Notes: a model not told the origin generated them from the letters alone. A DNA stretch of 37,148 nt from Chryseobacterium sp. (GCA_030146295.1 JASLCD010000130.1:1-37148); one strand, 5' to 3'. Positions 9,068 to 17,871 are shown, counted from the stretch's first letter. Numbers and translations: made by a program.

Positions 9068-9227
9068 GTAGAAACTATTCAAAGAATCGGATGCGTTCCC
9101 CGGATATTTTTCGTATATTGGTAAGAGGTTATATTTCAAATTCAGGTGAAATTTTAATCTGTTTGAAATACCTGCGGATAAGCCGAAAACCGCTGCAAAA
9201 AAGTAGGCAGGACCCAAAAAGACACCT

Positions 9228-9863
9228 ATGGCCAATTTATTTCAAACCCTTACCAACACCGTAAAACATTGGTACATTCCATTAATCTTCGGAATTATAT
9301 TTCTGATCTGTGGTTTTTATGTATTCAGTGTGCCACTTGCAACGTATGTTACACTTTCTATTTTTTTCAGTGTCTCATTTTTATTTTCAGGAATTACGGA
9401 AATATTCTTTTCCTTACAGAACAGTAAATCCCTGCAGGGCTGGGGCTGGTTTCTGGTAAGTGGATTATTAACTACTGCAATAGGAGTTTATCTCATCGCA
9501 AATCCACAGATTTCAATGACTGTACTTCCGTTTGTGATAGGGTTTACTTTATTATTTCGTTCCTTTCAGCTCCTGGGCTTCGCTTTCGATCTTAAAAGTA
9601 TGAGAATCATGAGTTGGGGAAATGTAGCCCTCGCCAGCGTTGGAGGAATAATATTTTCTCTGCTGCTGATCTTTAATCCAGTGTTTACAGGAATTTCATT
9701 AGTTACTCTTACAGGGGTTTCTTTTATCTTCATGGGAATTGCTTCCATTATGCTGGCTCTGGATTTAAGGAAAATTAAAAAAATCCCTGGAAAAGTAAGC
9801 CAGGAATTAAGAGACAGAATCAAATCTATACAGGAGGAGATTGATGATCTTAAAAAATCATAA
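9228..9863 (+). CDS. DUF308 / HdeD-family membrane protein
   Basis: The 211-residue protein has six predicted membrane helices in three hairpin pairs (about residues 15-170), each short and Gly-rich. The repeats FGIIFLICGFYVFSVPLATY, VSGLLTTAIGVYLIANPQIS and ASVGGIIFSLLLIFNPVFTG share the pattern 'GI-x3-G-x3-x3-NP', which is diagnostic of the DUF308 triple-repeat family that includes HdeD of E. coli. A charged coiled-coil tail (about 178-211) is cytoplasmic. HdeD is linked to acid resistance in enterobacteria; no such role can be inferred here. It converges with the TPR regulator on the other strand, with only six bases between the stops. Confidence 0.85.
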   Translation: MANLFQTLTNTVKHWYIPLIFGIIFLICGFYVFSVPLATYVTLSIFFSVSFLFSGITEIFFSLQNSKSLQGWGWFLVSGLLTTAIGVYLIANPQISMTVLPFVIGFTLLFRSFQLLGFAFDLKSMRIMSWGNVALASVGGIIFSLLLIFNPVFTGISLVTLTGVSFIFMGIASIMLALDLRKIKKIPGKVSQELRDRIKSIQEEIDDLKKS

Positions 9864-9869
9864 GCTATT

Positions 9870-11294
9870 TTACAGTTCCAGAATCCATTTCTGAAGGTCA
9901 GTACTTGAGGAAAGTTTCAGCTTTTTCTTGAGCCTGTATCTCTTGGTCTCTATTCCCCGTAAACTGATGTTTTCATATTGGCAGATTTCTTTATTGGTAA
10001 GATTTAATCTGATGTAAGCACTGAATTTTATATCATGTTCTGTAAGTTCCGGAGTATGTGTAATTAGTTTTTCATAGAATTCAGGGTACACTTCTTTAAA
10101 ACGCATCAGAAACAGAGGGCTTCTGCTCTCCATAAGGTGGATGATTTCATCAAATGAACTGTTTACTTTCAACTTAAGAACATCCGTTTCAATGGTTTTT
10201 TTCTGGAGAATTTTTTCTTTTTTCAGTACTTTTTTAATATAAATTTTTCTGATGAAGTATAATAACAGACCAAATGATATTACAATGATTGTCATTATAA
10301 AGTAGAATATCTTTCTTTCTTTTCCCTTTTCTTCATGTTTTAAATCGATCAGCTTATTAACGGCAAGATTGATGGCCTCTTTCTCATTTTTGCTGATATT
10401 GTCACTGAGAATGGTATATTTTCTGAGATATTCATTGGATTTTTCAATTTCATTTAAAGACTTATAGACACTGGAAAGTGTGTCATAAACAGTCAGAAGA
10501 GAGGCTGGGGTATCTTTCGTTTTTTGAAATATGTCAAGTGATTTCAGATAATATTCAAGTGCTTTTTCTTTATTTCCTTTTACATTATACAGATCTCCAT
10601 AGCTGAACCATGCAATAGCTTTTTCAACATCAGAAGCGTCTTTGGAATAGGTAAAAGCCTTATTCATATAATATTCAGCAGAATCTATATGATTTTTTTG
10701 AGCAATGAACTTGTCTGCTATTCTTGTATAAGAAAGAATGTTAGGCTTTACACCCATTATTTTTTTCTTTATGGCCTGTAAAGAATCACGGTTTTTATCT
10801 TTGGGAAAGTTCTGTTGTTGCCATGAATAGTTATAGGACAAAGCAAATTCTCTCTGTTTAATATTTGAAATTTTCTTTATGTAGGATTTTGCCTGATCAA
10901 AGGCGGCATTGGATTGTTCATAAAGTCCCAGACGGTTATAATTCCTTCCGTATTCATTGTATAAATTGGCCTTCAAAAGAGGATCATTAATAGAGAGCAG
11001 CTCTTTTTTAGCTTTGTCAAGATATTCCAGACTTTCTTTGTTCCTGCCAAGTCCGCATAATAAACTTCCTATATTGGTATATGCCATAATAATACCTTTC
11101 GTATTATTATTTTCTTCATACTGTTTAAGAGCATTAATGTTAAACTTTAAGGCTCCTTCAGCGTCTAGTTTCTTTCTGTATTCTAATGTCGTTTTTATAG
11201 GTTCGGGCTGAAAAGAAAAGTCCTGAGCGTTAAAAAAGGCTGTGAAGGAAAAGAAAATAAGATATAGTGCTTTAATTCTAAAATTGGGGAACAT
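9870..11294 (-). CDS. TPR-containing membrane regulator with C-terminal HTH
   Basis: Read on the minus strand, the protein starts at 11294 (an ATG at 11315 would add seven residues before the signal). It is 474 residues long: signal peptide ending in FFNAQ, about six tetratricopeptide repeats (A-x-Y-G/N-L patterns such as GIIMAYTNIGSLLCGLGRNK and KALEYYLKSLDIFQKTKDTP), one membrane helix near 320-340 (IFYFIMTIIVISFGLLLYFI), a coiled coil and a LuxR-like HTH at the end (LTNKEICQYENISLRGIETK). Flavobacteria carry many such TPR-helix-HTH proteins, taken to be membrane-tethered transcription factors sensing the envelope. No kinase or receiver is present. It is divergent from the secreted protein at 11880, which it might control. 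Confidence 0.8.
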   Translation of the reverse strand: MFPNFRIKALYLIFFSFTAFFNAQDFSFQPEPIKTTLEYRKKLDAEGALKFNINALKQYEENNNTKGIIMAYTNIGSLLCGLGRNKESLEYLDKAKKELLSINDPLLKANLYNEYGRNYNRLGLYEQSNAAFDQAKSYIKKISNIKQREFALSYNYSWQQQNFPKDKNRDSLQAIKKKIMGVKPNILSYTRIADKFIAQKNHIDSAEYYMNKAFTYSKDASDVEKAIAWFSYGDLYNVKGNKEKALEYYLKSLDIFQKTKDTPASLLTVYDTLSSVYKSLNEIEKSNEYLRKYTILSDNISKNEKEAINLAVNKLIDLKHEEKGKERKIFYFIMTIIVISFGLLLYFIRKIYIKKVLKKEKILQKKTIETDVLKLKVNSSFDEIIHLMESRSPLFLMRFKEVYPEFYEKLITHTPELTEHDIKFSAYIRLNLTNKEICQYENISLRGIETKRYRLKKKLKLSSSTDLQKWILEL

Positions 11295-11539
11295 ATTTTT
11301 TAAAATTAGTATCACAAAAATAACTTTTTTATGAATATTATGTGAAAATTAATCAATTACTGCTACTTTTTACATTAGAATAGAGTGAAGATATACGTCA
11401 AAAATACTCCGCTTAATTTACAAAATACTGTTTTTTAATTCATTATAAAGTGAAGTATATTTGAAGTAATACTTTGGGTACATAATATTGATACATTTAC
11501 TACGAAAATTTTTTTTCATTCTAAGTGTTTGTGTTTATT

Positions 11540-11568
11540 AGCAGGGATATTGATGATCCCTGCTTTTT
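11540..11568 (+). terminator. Orphan terminator hairpin
   Basis: AGCAGGGAT (11540-11548) pairs perfectly with ATCCCTGCT (11556-11564) and is followed by T residues. No plus-strand gene precedes it. The GCAGGGAT/ATCCCTGC arms recur in the terminator after the next gene (13678-13709), so it may be the remnant of a lost relative or the end of a small RNA begun near 11463. Confidence 0.6.
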
Positions 11569-11767
11569 AAATGGTAAAACCCTTTAAGTTGAGCTTGTAA
11601 AGTATTCATAACTTTCCTCTCCATCCGTCAGTTTTACTCAAAACATAGTAATAATTCACTTTTTGTACTTACTTCAAAGTTACTTCACCTGTATTTTAAC
11701 TATTTGTTTTATAATGTGTTATGTTTTGACGTGTCTTTGGAGTAGAACTTTCTTTGTTTGCGGGTTG

Positions 11768-11775
11768 TAAGTTTG
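11768..11775 (+). promoter_or_regulatory. -7 promoter element for the 11880 gene
   Basis: TAAGTTTG fits TAnnTTTG and would give a leader of about 100 bases before the ATG at 11880. No well-spaced -33 box is clear. Confidence 0.4.
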
Positions 11776-11879
11776 CATCATCAAATTTAACATAAGAAAA
11801 ATTTCAGACCGGTCATTTTTTTTAAGTACGATTCTAAATACACAAAAAAAGAAATCAAACATTTTAAAGGGACAAACAA

Positions 11880-13637
11880 ATGAAAAAAATAATAACATTA
11901 TCTGTGATAATGGCTGCACATTTTGCTTATTCTCAGGTAGGTATTAATACTCCTAACCCAAAAGCTACTTTAGACATTCAAAGTAAAGGAAGTACTTCTG
12001 CCACAAAAGCTATGAGAATTAATAATTCTAATAACAAAGAAATGCTTACCGTTACTGATGAAGGAAAAACAGGAATAGGAACTGATGTTCCGAAGTCAAA
12101 CCTGCAGGTCATGGGAGATGAATTAAGGGTAGGCGGCCCGGCCTCACAACCCGGAAGCGTTGCTAATCCTATTTTGAGAATTCATTCTAACGCAAATGCA
12201 GATGGTTCGGGAGGCTCATTATTGTTTAGTGAGAATGCAGAAAATTTTGGATACTATATAAGGCAAAATACAGAAGGAGGAAATACCTATGGCTCTGACG
12301 GTTTGGCGATGGGTGCTGCACAAACAGGAAAGTATGCTTATAATCCTGCAAAACCTGGAATTTTCATTTCTGATAATCAGAATGTAAGCTTCGGAACAGC
12401 TACTCCTCAGGCCATGTTTCACATAGATGGTGCAAGAGATAATAATATTAATTCTGCTCCCACAACTGCACAGCAGGTAAATGATATTGTGGTTAATACT
12501 TCCGGGAATATAGGAATAGGAACAATAGCACCAACCAATAAACTGGATATACGTTCTTCAACTAACGGAGCTGTTAAAATTGTGGATGGAACCCAGGGAG
12601 CCAATAAAGTTTTAACTTCAGATGCTAATGGTGTCGCTACATGGAGAGACGGTATTACCGATACAAATATTTATAATAATAATGGAACGTTGTCGGCAAA
12701 CCGGACCGTTGCACAGGCAGGCAATAATCTGGCATTTACAAGTACTGCAACCACCGGAACCAGCCATTTTACTGTAGACGGGACCACTTTTAACGTGGAT
12801 GCAAGAAATAATAGAATTGGCCTTGGTACAGCATTACCAAATAATCTTTTAGATTTGGGTACAGCTCAGGGAAAAAAATTAGCCATCTGGAACAGTACTG
12901 CAGGTGATGATTTTTATGGATTTGGAGCAGCACAAAATGTTTTGCAATTTTTTGCAGGAGTTCCCAATGCAGGAAATGCATTGATGACTTTACATAAAAA
13001 TGGAAGAGTAGGTGTTGGAACTACTAACCCCCAAGCTAATTTTCATACCATCGGAACAAGGAGATTTGAAAATACCACAAGTGGTTCGGTTGCTGTGGGA
13101 GCTGTACTTACTGCCACTGATACCAATGGTACTGCTGAATGGAAAATTCCTGCGTCACAAACTGCAGTAGGAGGAGCCGCAGCCGTATCTGGAATTAGTA
13201 TTCCTTTTGCTAATGATGGAGCTTATCGATATACAGGGCAATACATAACTCTGCCTCCCGGAAAATGGGCGGTTACCATTACCCAGCTGGCACAAACAGT
13301 AGGTAATCTGGATAATGACGACTGGATGTTTGTGAGGAGCTCTTTCGGAGAAGGAAATGTGGCTGTAGGAGCGACACTTACTCGAACCAGTGATTTAAAA
13401 GGCCCTTCATTAATGAGTTTCAGAGTACAGGGACCAGCTTCTGCAGGACATACTCAACAGTTTGATGTTTTTCAGGGAACAATTATCATTGAAAATACTG
13501 ATACCAAAGAGAAAACCTATAGATATATTGCCGGAGCCACAGTTACCGGTGGGAATCCTAATAACACAACCGTCATCTCACGATTTGGAGACGCAACATG
13601 GTCTGAGACTTCCATTTTTGCAACAGCTATTAAATAG
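11880..13637 (+). CDS. Secreted repeat protein with tail-fibre-like GIGT units
   Basis: The 585-residue protein has a signal peptide (MKKIITLSVIMAAHFAYSQ) and at least six copies of the short unit 'V/I-GIGT-x-x-P-x-x-x-L/F-x-I/V' (for example VGINTPNPKATLDI, TGIGTDVPKSNLQV, IGIGTIAPTNKLDI, VGVGTTNPQANFHT). Such units form trimeric beta structures in phage tail fibres and surface adhesins. A segment near residue 180, FHIDGARDNN ... PTTAQQVNDIVVN, recurs in the protein at 15052. The last 150 residues have no repeats and may be a globular beta head. There is no T9SS tail. A role in surface attachment is inference. It is likely monocistronic, with its own promoter element and terminator. Confidence 0.75.
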   Translation: MKKIITLSVIMAAHFAYSQVGINTPNPKATLDIQSKGSTSATKAMRINNSNNKEMLTVTDEGKTGIGTDVPKSNLQVMGDELRVGGPASQPGSVANPILRIHSNANADGSGGSLLFSENAENFGYYIRQNTEGGNTYGSDGLAMGAAQTGKYAYNPAKPGIFISDNQNVSFGTATPQAMFHIDGARDNNINSAPTTAQQVNDIVVNTSGNIGIGTIAPTNKLDIRSSTNGAVKIVDGTQGANKVLTSDANGVATWRDGITDTNIYNNNGTLSANRTVAQAGNNLAFTSTATTGTSHFTVDGTTFNVDARNNRIGLGTALPNNLLDLGTAQGKKLAIWNSTAGDDFYGFGAAQNVLQFFAGVPNAGNALMTLHKNGRVGVGTTNPQANFHTIGTRRFENTTSGSVAVGAVLTATDTNGTAEWKIPASQTAVGGAAAVSGISIPFANDGAYRYTGQYITLPPGKWAVTITQLAQTVGNLDNDDWMFVRSSFGEGNVAVGATLTRTSDLKGPSLMSFRVQGPASAGHTQQFDVFQGTIIIENTDTKEKTYRYIAGATVTGGNPNNTTVISRFGDATWSETSIFATAIK

Positions 13638-13677
13638 TAAGAGAAAGAGGATATTTTATTTTTATGGTTGTTGACAG

Positions 13678-13714
13678 GCAGGGATTGATTGGATTTTTCA
13701 AATCCCTGCTTATT
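13678..13714 (+). terminator. Terminator after the 11880 gene
   Basis: GCAGGGATT (13678-13686) pairs with AATCCCTGC (13701-13709) across a 14-nt loop, followed by a T-rich stretch. The stem is almost the same as that of the orphan hairpin at 11540. Confidence 0.75.
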
Positions 13715-13759
13715 TAAAGTAAAGTATAAGTAAACAAATCAAATTTTATCAGATAAGAC

Positions 13760-14191
13760 ATGGCATTAGATTTAAAAAATATTCACATTGGAAGCATGAT
13801 TCAGTCGCGTGTAGAACAAAATGAATTTGAAATGACAAGGATATGCAAGTTTATGCGGTCTTCAGAAAATGAAATAGAGGTAATGTATCAACAGAAGGAT
13901 CTTCCAACCGATGTATTATTAAGATGGAGCAAGCTGTTACAATATGATTTTTTTCGGGTTTATTCCCAATATCTGATACTATTTGCACCCCAAAAAAGCA
14001 GCGTACAGAGTATAAAACAAAAAGAAGGGAAAAAAAGTGCTCTTCCTCAGTTTAGAAAAAATCTGTATACCCAGGAAATAATTGACTTTATCCTTGAGCT
14101 TGTCCGTACCGGCAAAAGAACAAAACAGCAAGTAATGGAAGAATATAATATTCCAAAATCAACTTTGTATAAATGGCTTGAAAAATATTAG
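13760..14191 (+). CDS. Small HTH protein, Chryseobacterium type A
   Basis: The 143-residue protein begins MALDLKNIHIGSMIQSRVEQ and has two helical HTH-like parts. The first (about 8-70) resembles a Cro-like fold, with the family phrase VLLRWSKLLQYDFFRVYSQY. The second (about 100-143) is a transposase-orfA-like HTH with RTKQQVMEEYNIPKSTLYKW. From memory, Chryseobacterium genomes hold many such proteins, often mislabelled transposase. No orfB or terminal inverted repeats are present here, so an insertion sequence is not supported. It sits between two secreted GIG-repeat proteins and just before another small HTH protein, which suggests a regulator of surface-protein genes, but that is inference. 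Confidence 0.7.
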   Translation: MALDLKNIHIGSMIQSRVEQNEFEMTRICKFMRSSENEIEVMYQQKDLPTDVLLRWSKLLQYDFFRVYSQYLILFAPQKSSVQSIKQKEGKKSALPQFRKNLYTQEIIDFILELVRTGKRTKQQVMEEYNIPKSTLYKWLEKY

Positions 14192-14232
14192 CCAAGATCT
14201 GTAAGGATCATATTGTAACAAAAATATATTAT

Positions 14233-14550
14233 ATGAAATATTCAAAACCTGATTACAAGAAGATATTCAATGATCTGCTTGCTCTAAAATTTCCTGAAAA
14301 AAAGGAGCAATGCTTACTTTTTTTAAATAAAAAAGAGCTTTCCAGACTCGATGTAATACATCTCAATAAGATAATATTTGGAGAAAACATTTCAGAAAAC
14401 TTGAATGGAAGAAATCACCGGTCTTATGATCAGGCTACAATTTTTAAAATTTTAGACTATCAAAAGAAAAAAAAACTGAATAATATACAGACAGCTAAAT
14501 ATTTTGGTGTCAGCAGAAATACGCTGGCCAGATGGAAAAAATATTTTTAG
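14233..14550 (+). CDS. Small HTH protein, Chryseobacterium type B
   Basis: The 105-residue protein begins MKYSKPDYKKIFNDLLALKF and ends in an HTH with the pattern SYDQATIFKILDYQKKKKLN then TAKYFGVSRNTLARWKKYF. The N-terminal half is helical and includes PEKKEQCLLFLNKKELSRLD. Like its neighbour 41 bases upstream it resembles the orfA-type HTH of IS3 families, but no catalytic partner follows. The two genes are likely to form one unit. As with type A, I recall similar proteins as a repeated, stand-alone family in Chryseobacterium. Function is unknown; DNA binding is likely. Confidence 0.7.
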   Translation: MKYSKPDYKKIFNDLLALKFPEKKEQCLLFLNKKELSRLDVIHLNKIIFGENISENLNGRNHRSYDQATIFKILDYQKKKKLNNIQTAKYFGVSRNTLARWKKYF

Positions 14551-15051
14551 ACTAAAAATAACATACCAATTCACGATAATTCACTAGTTGAGCAAATCCT
14601 TTATTAAACACCAAAATCATAGCTAAAAGTATTTTTACTATGTGTTGGCCCGAATTCAATCAACCTATATGATATCTTAAATTCCTTACAAGAAAGAAAC
14701 TGTGTTTTGACTATGAAAATCCGGTATTTTATTAATGAGTATAATTTAAAATTTAAGTTACATATATGTGATTTTAACGAGTAAAATACTATTTGTTGAA
14801 TAGTATTTTTAATTAAAACAGTATATGGTTGTTAATATTTCATCTGAAGTATTGTTTGATGTTTGTTTTCTGCTTAATTTTAATCAATTGATAAATAATC
14901 TTTTATAGAGCTTTTAAAAGTGTCATGAAATATGGAAAGTAAAGTGATTTTTATAAGGATTACCTTCAAGAATGATTTAGGAATTATGGTTTAAAATAAA
15001 ATTTTAAGATCAAAAAATACATCATATTACTAAATTTCAAAAAACTAAAAA
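14551..15051. other. Intergenic region with a hairpin and AATTCAC repeats
   Basis: No coding sequence is supported in these 501 bases. AATTCAC occurs twice near 14568-14584 with three bases between. A perfect 11-bp stem, AAAATACTATT (14783-14793) with AATAGTATTTT (14799-14809) and T tail, looks like a terminator but stands 230 bases past the previous stop. The remaining 240 bases before the secreted protein are AT-rich, with no clear TAnnTTTG. Confidence 0.5.
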
Positions 15052-16077
15052 ATGAAGAAAAACATTTTACTATTATCAATGTTAATCATTGCCAGTTTTA
15101 CCAACGCTCAGGTTGGGATACAAACATCAAACCCTCAAGGTTCATTGCACGTTGATGGGGCAAAAGACAATCCTGCCACAGGTACTCCCACTGGTGTACA
15201 GCAAGCCAATGATTTTATAGTGACCCCCACAGGAATGGTTGGTATTGGAAATCTTACTCCGTTATCTAATCTCCATGTCTCCAATCGGGGATCAGCCACA
15301 GGTATCGGAGGAGGTGAAGCTACCAATACCGGATTGCTGATAGAAAATCCCATAGCCAATAATTCTATATTATCGATTTTAAGAACTACAGGGACTACAG
15401 GAGTAAAACAAGCAGTAATGGGGATAAACCCTAATTTCAATGGAAATAACGGGGTATTTATTATTTCTCGTGTTCCTGGTGGAAACGATTTGGCAATAGA
15501 TTTAACCTTAGGTAATATAGGCGTTGCTACCAATGCTCCTACCAATACTTTAGACGTTGCCGGAAGCACCAGAGTCAGAACGATGGATATAGCTGCAGGC
15601 GCTGCCATTGTTACCCCAATATATTCTGATGCAAATGGTGTTTTGAATAAGGCCGTTAGTAATGTATATGGAACGGTTTTTAATAATACGGTGAATGTAA
15701 CAGCTGGAGCTACTGGTACTTTGATTTCGGGGATTCCGAATACTGGGGTTTATAAGGCTGTAGTTGCTGTTGGAAACGCCTGTGCACGTACTGCCGTTGC
15801 AGAATATTATGTTACCAGCAATGCTTTTAACAGTGCTTTTTCTATTAAGGGAATAGATGGCCTTCTCAATACTGATACAACCTCTAAAGGGCCTGTATTT
15901 ACAGAAGTAAACAGAACCACAACTTCAGTGGTTTGGTCTGGTGTGCCCAATTGCGCAGGAGGAACAGGTTCAGCCTTTAGTTATACACTGACAATGCCTT
16001 CAGCAGATGTAATCAATATTACCAATAATGGGGATACAGCTCTGGATTATAGAATAATTCTTACAAGGCTCTTTTAA
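15052..16077 (+). CDS. Secreted GIG-repeat protein, relative of the 11880 product
   Basis: The 341-residue protein has a signal peptide (MKKNILLLSMLIIASFTNAQ) followed by VGIQTSNPQGSLHVDGAKDN. The stretch around residues 28-75, with PTGVQQANDFIVTPTGMVGI and TPLSNLHV, matches the module near residue 180 of the 11880 protein, so the two genes share a building block. A further unit, IGVATNAPTNTLDV, follows near 160. The C-terminal 130 residues form a beta-rich domain with two cysteines (NACARTAV and VPNCAGG) that could make a disulfide. There is no T9SS tail and no enzyme motif. It is the last host gene before the mobile element. Confidence 0.75.
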   Translation: MKKNILLLSMLIIASFTNAQVGIQTSNPQGSLHVDGAKDNPATGTPTGVQQANDFIVTPTGMVGIGNLTPLSNLHVSNRGSATGIGGGEATNTGLLIENPIANNSILSILRTTGTTGVKQAVMGINPNFNGNNGVFIISRVPGGNDLAIDLTLGNIGVATNAPTNTLDVAGSTRVRTMDIAAGAAIVTPIYSDANGVLNKAVSNVYGTVFNNTVNVTAGATGTLISGIPNTGVYKAVVAVGNACARTAVAEYYVTSNAFNSAFSIKGIDGLLNTDTTSKGPVFTEVNRTTTSVVWSGVPNCAGGTGSAFSYTLTMPSADVINITNNGDTALDYRIILTRLF

Positions 16078-16106
16078 TTTTTACAGCATAAAAAAGTATT
16101 ATAAAC

Positions 16107-16136
16107 AGGCTGCTTCATTACAGAGGCAGTCTTTTT
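16107..16136 (+). terminator. Terminator after the 15052 gene
   Basis: AGGCTGC (16107-16113) pairs with GCAGTCT (16126-16132) with one G-T pair, followed by a T run. Confidence 0.6.
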
Positions 16137-16226
16137 AATAATTATACGAGATACCAAAAGAGGTAAAAGCTGTGAGCCGGTAGATAGATCTGCCTCAAAT
16201 TAGAATAGATCAATTGAATCGAAAAT

Positions 16227-16253
16227 AAAAAAACCATCCTTTAAAAAGGATGG
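16227..16253 (-). terminator. Ancestral terminator of tRNA-Gln, now cut off from it
   Basis: CCATCCTTT (16234-16242) pairs with AAAGGATGG (16245-16253). Read on the minus strand it ends in TTTTTTTATTTTC, a classic terminator tail, and it follows directly on the tRNA 3'-end fragment at 16253-16271. Confidence 0.7.
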
Positions 16254-16271
16254 CTTGTAGACCCACAGGGA
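16253..16271. repeat. attL: attL, 19-bp direct repeat
   Basis: GCTTGTAGACCCACAGGGA is identical to 37080-37098, which is the 3' end of the tRNA-Gln gene. Bases on both sides differ between the copies. The copy here is a tRNA fragment without the rest of the gene, as expected when a tyrosine integrase inserts an element into a tRNA 3' end. Confidence 0.92.
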
Positions 16272-16419
16272 CTATAAGTATTTAATTGGTTTAAATTTAT
16301 TTTATCCTTACTTAGTTTTGTGAAATGTATAAAATATTGTTAATTAATATTTTAAATATATTGTGAATTATATTGCAGTTAAATAAATTAAAGTTAATTT
16401 AAAATAGATTAACTTTTTG

Positions 16420-16437
16420 TTGACTAAAAATTGACTA
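16420..16437 (+). repeat. Integrase arm-type site pair, left end
   Basis: TTGACTA at 16420-16426 and 16431-16437 are spaced by 11 bases, one helical turn. The same arrangement in the same orientation is found at 37021-37038. The left pair also supplies the TTG of the integrase -33 box. Confidence 0.6.
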
Positions 16438-16442
16438 AATAG

Positions 16443-16450
16443 TATATTTG
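16443..16450 (+). promoter_or_regulatory. Integrase promoter -7 element
   Basis: TATATTTG fits TAnnTTTG, with TTG at 16420-16422 lying 20 bases upstream as the -33 box. Because the -33 box is inside the arm-like repeat, integrase binding would be expected to repress its own gene. Confidence 0.6.
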
Positions 16451-16476
16451 TATTGTTCAAACTTTAACATACAAAG

Positions 16477-17802
16477 ATGGCTACTGTAAAATTTATTCTT
16501 CAGTCAAAGAAATCCAATTCAACCATTTATGCGAGATTTTCTATAGGAGCTAAGCAGGTATATAAGCGTAAGACACGCGAAACGGTTAATCCTGAAAACT
16601 GGAATACCAAAAAAGGATCTATTATTCAAAGGTCTGCACTTACGAAAAATGACTTACAAAAACAAACTGAACTCATTAGTACTTTAAATAAACTGGAAAC
16701 GTTTATTTTAGAACAGTATAGAAAAAGAACTGAAACGGAAATTATAGGTGGAGATTGGTTAGAAGAAATTATTACTGCTTACTATTCCGGTGGTCGTAAA
16801 TTTGAGCAGCTGGATTTTATAGAAAATTATTTAGAACATTATAAGACGGATATTTTACCTTTTAGAAAGTACAAAGGTAAGCCGATTACCTTAAGAACTA
16901 AACAGAAACATCTAACAATCATAGAAAAGTTTCAGGATTTTTTGAAAACAGAAAAGAAGAAACTTAAAGTTTCGGATTATAATATTGCTGTAGGAAACAG
17001 ATTTGTAACTTTTTTAAGAGGACAGCATTTAAGTGATAATACTGTTGGAAAATATTTAAAATATACCAAAACGATTTTTAAAGATGCTAAGATTGAAAAC
17101 ATTCAAGTCAGTGAACAGTTGAGTGAAATCAAAGGGTTTACTACAGAAACACCAACTCCATATCTAAAAATAGAAGAACTGGAAAAAATACAGAATTTAT
17201 TGATTGTTAATGATAGGCTTGAACAAACGCGAGACTGGTTAATTATTGGATGTTATACCGGACAAAGGGCTTCTGATCTTTTCAGAATGACCCCGGAAAA
17301 AATAGTAAATATCAATGGTAAGGAATTTATCAACCTAAGTCAAAAGAAAACAAAAACTCCAGTTCTGGTTCCGATTCATACAGAGGTTAAGAAAATCCTA
17401 GATAAAAGAAACGGTAGTTTTCCTCCACAATATTCAACTAATTTAGAAAGTTCAAAGACTATATTTAATGATAATTTAAAGAAAATCTGTAAACTGGCTG
17501 GTATAGACCGTAAGGAATATGGAAGAGTGTTTGATGAGGTTAAAAAACATTTTGTTTTTGGAAATTATCCAATGTATGATTTAGCTTCGTCACATATATG
17601 TAGGAGGACCTTTGCCACCATGTATTATTCTAAAATTCCTACAGCTATTATTATGAGTGTAACAGGACATAAAACGGAAACAGAGTTTTTAGGATATATT
17701 GGAATTGATAATAATACACTTTCTGAGCAGATGTATTCTTACTGGGAAAAGCTGGATAGTAAGGAAAATCAGACAGAGTTGCAGATTAAAAATGCAAATT
17801 GA
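16477..17802 (+). CDS. int: Tyrosine recombinase / integrase
   Basis: The 441-residue protein has the three-part layout of Bacteroidota integrases: an arm-binding N-terminal domain (about 1-100, with TVKFILQSKKSNSTIYARFS), a SAM-like core-binding domain (about 125-235) and a catalytic domain. Catalytic residues visible are Arg264 (CYTGQRASDL), His373 and Arg376 (SSHICRRTFA), His398 (VTGHKTE) and nucleophile Tyr407 (FLGYIG). It reads inward from attL at once, the usual place for an element's own integrase, and presumably joins attP with the tRNA-Gln 3' end. A strong terminator follows the gene, separating it from the cargo. Confidence 0.95.
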   Translation: MATVKFILQSKKSNSTIYARFSIGAKQVYKRKTRETVNPENWNTKKGSIIQRSALTKNDLQKQTELISTLNKLETFILEQYRKRTETEIIGGDWLEEIITAYYSGGRKFEQLDFIENYLEHYKTDILPFRKYKGKPITLRTKQKHLTIIEKFQDFLKTEKKKLKVSDYNIAVGNRFVTFLRGQHLSDNTVGKYLKYTKTIFKDAKIENIQVSEQLSEIKGFTTETPTPYLKIEELEKIQNLLIVNDRLEQTRDWLIIGCYTGQRASDLFRMTPEKIVNINGKEFINLSQKKTKTPVLVPIHTEVKKILDKRNGSFPPQYSTNLESSKTIFNDNLKKICKLAGIDRKEYGRVFDEVKKHFVFGNYPMYDLASSHICRRTFATMYYSKIPTAIIMSVTGHKTETEFLGYIGIDNNTLSEQMYSYWEKLDSKENQTELQIKNAN

Positions 17803-17826
17803 TTTTTAAATATATCAAAATCTTGA

Positions 17827-17871
17827 AAACCCAAGAAAACCCAAATAACCCAGTGGGTTTCTTGGGTTTTT
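17827..17871 (+). terminator. Terminator after the integrase gene
   Basis: AAACCCAAGAAAACCC (from 17827) pairs with GGGTTTCTTGGGTTTT (17854-17870) with a one-base bulge, followed by T residues. This long stem isolates the integrase from the cargo. Confidence 0.8.

Larger units (their letters stand above)
11295..11879. other. Divergent intergenic region with promoter-like sites and an orphan hairpin
   Basis: No coding sequence is supported here. On the minus strand CAAAAATA (11399-11406) reads as TATTTTTG, a -7 match for the TPR gene. On the plus strand TATATTTG (11456-11463) and TAAGTTTG (11768-11775) are -7 matches. A terminator hairpin stands at 11540-11568 with no gene before it. The last 100 bases would be the leader of the secreted protein gene. 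Confidence 0.5.
16078..16476. other. Intergenic region spanning the left element border
   Basis: This 399-base gap holds the terminator of the secreted protein gene, the ancestral tRNA terminator on the minus strand, the left attachment site, an 8-bp inverted repeat (AAAATATT at 16331-16338 with AATATTTT at 16346-16353), the paired TTGACTA boxes and the integrase promoter. No coding sequence is supported. Confidence 0.7.

Noticed and set aside
13760..14550. Insertion sequence of IS3 type (two orfA-like HTH genes)
   Set aside because: No DDE transposase gene and no terminal inverted repeats or target duplication are visible; the proteins fit stand-alone HTH families.
15135..15608. 157-residue minus-strand frame inside the secreted protein gene at 15052
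   Set aside because: Pro/Val/Ala-rich antisense of Gly/Thr-rich repeats, without own start signals.
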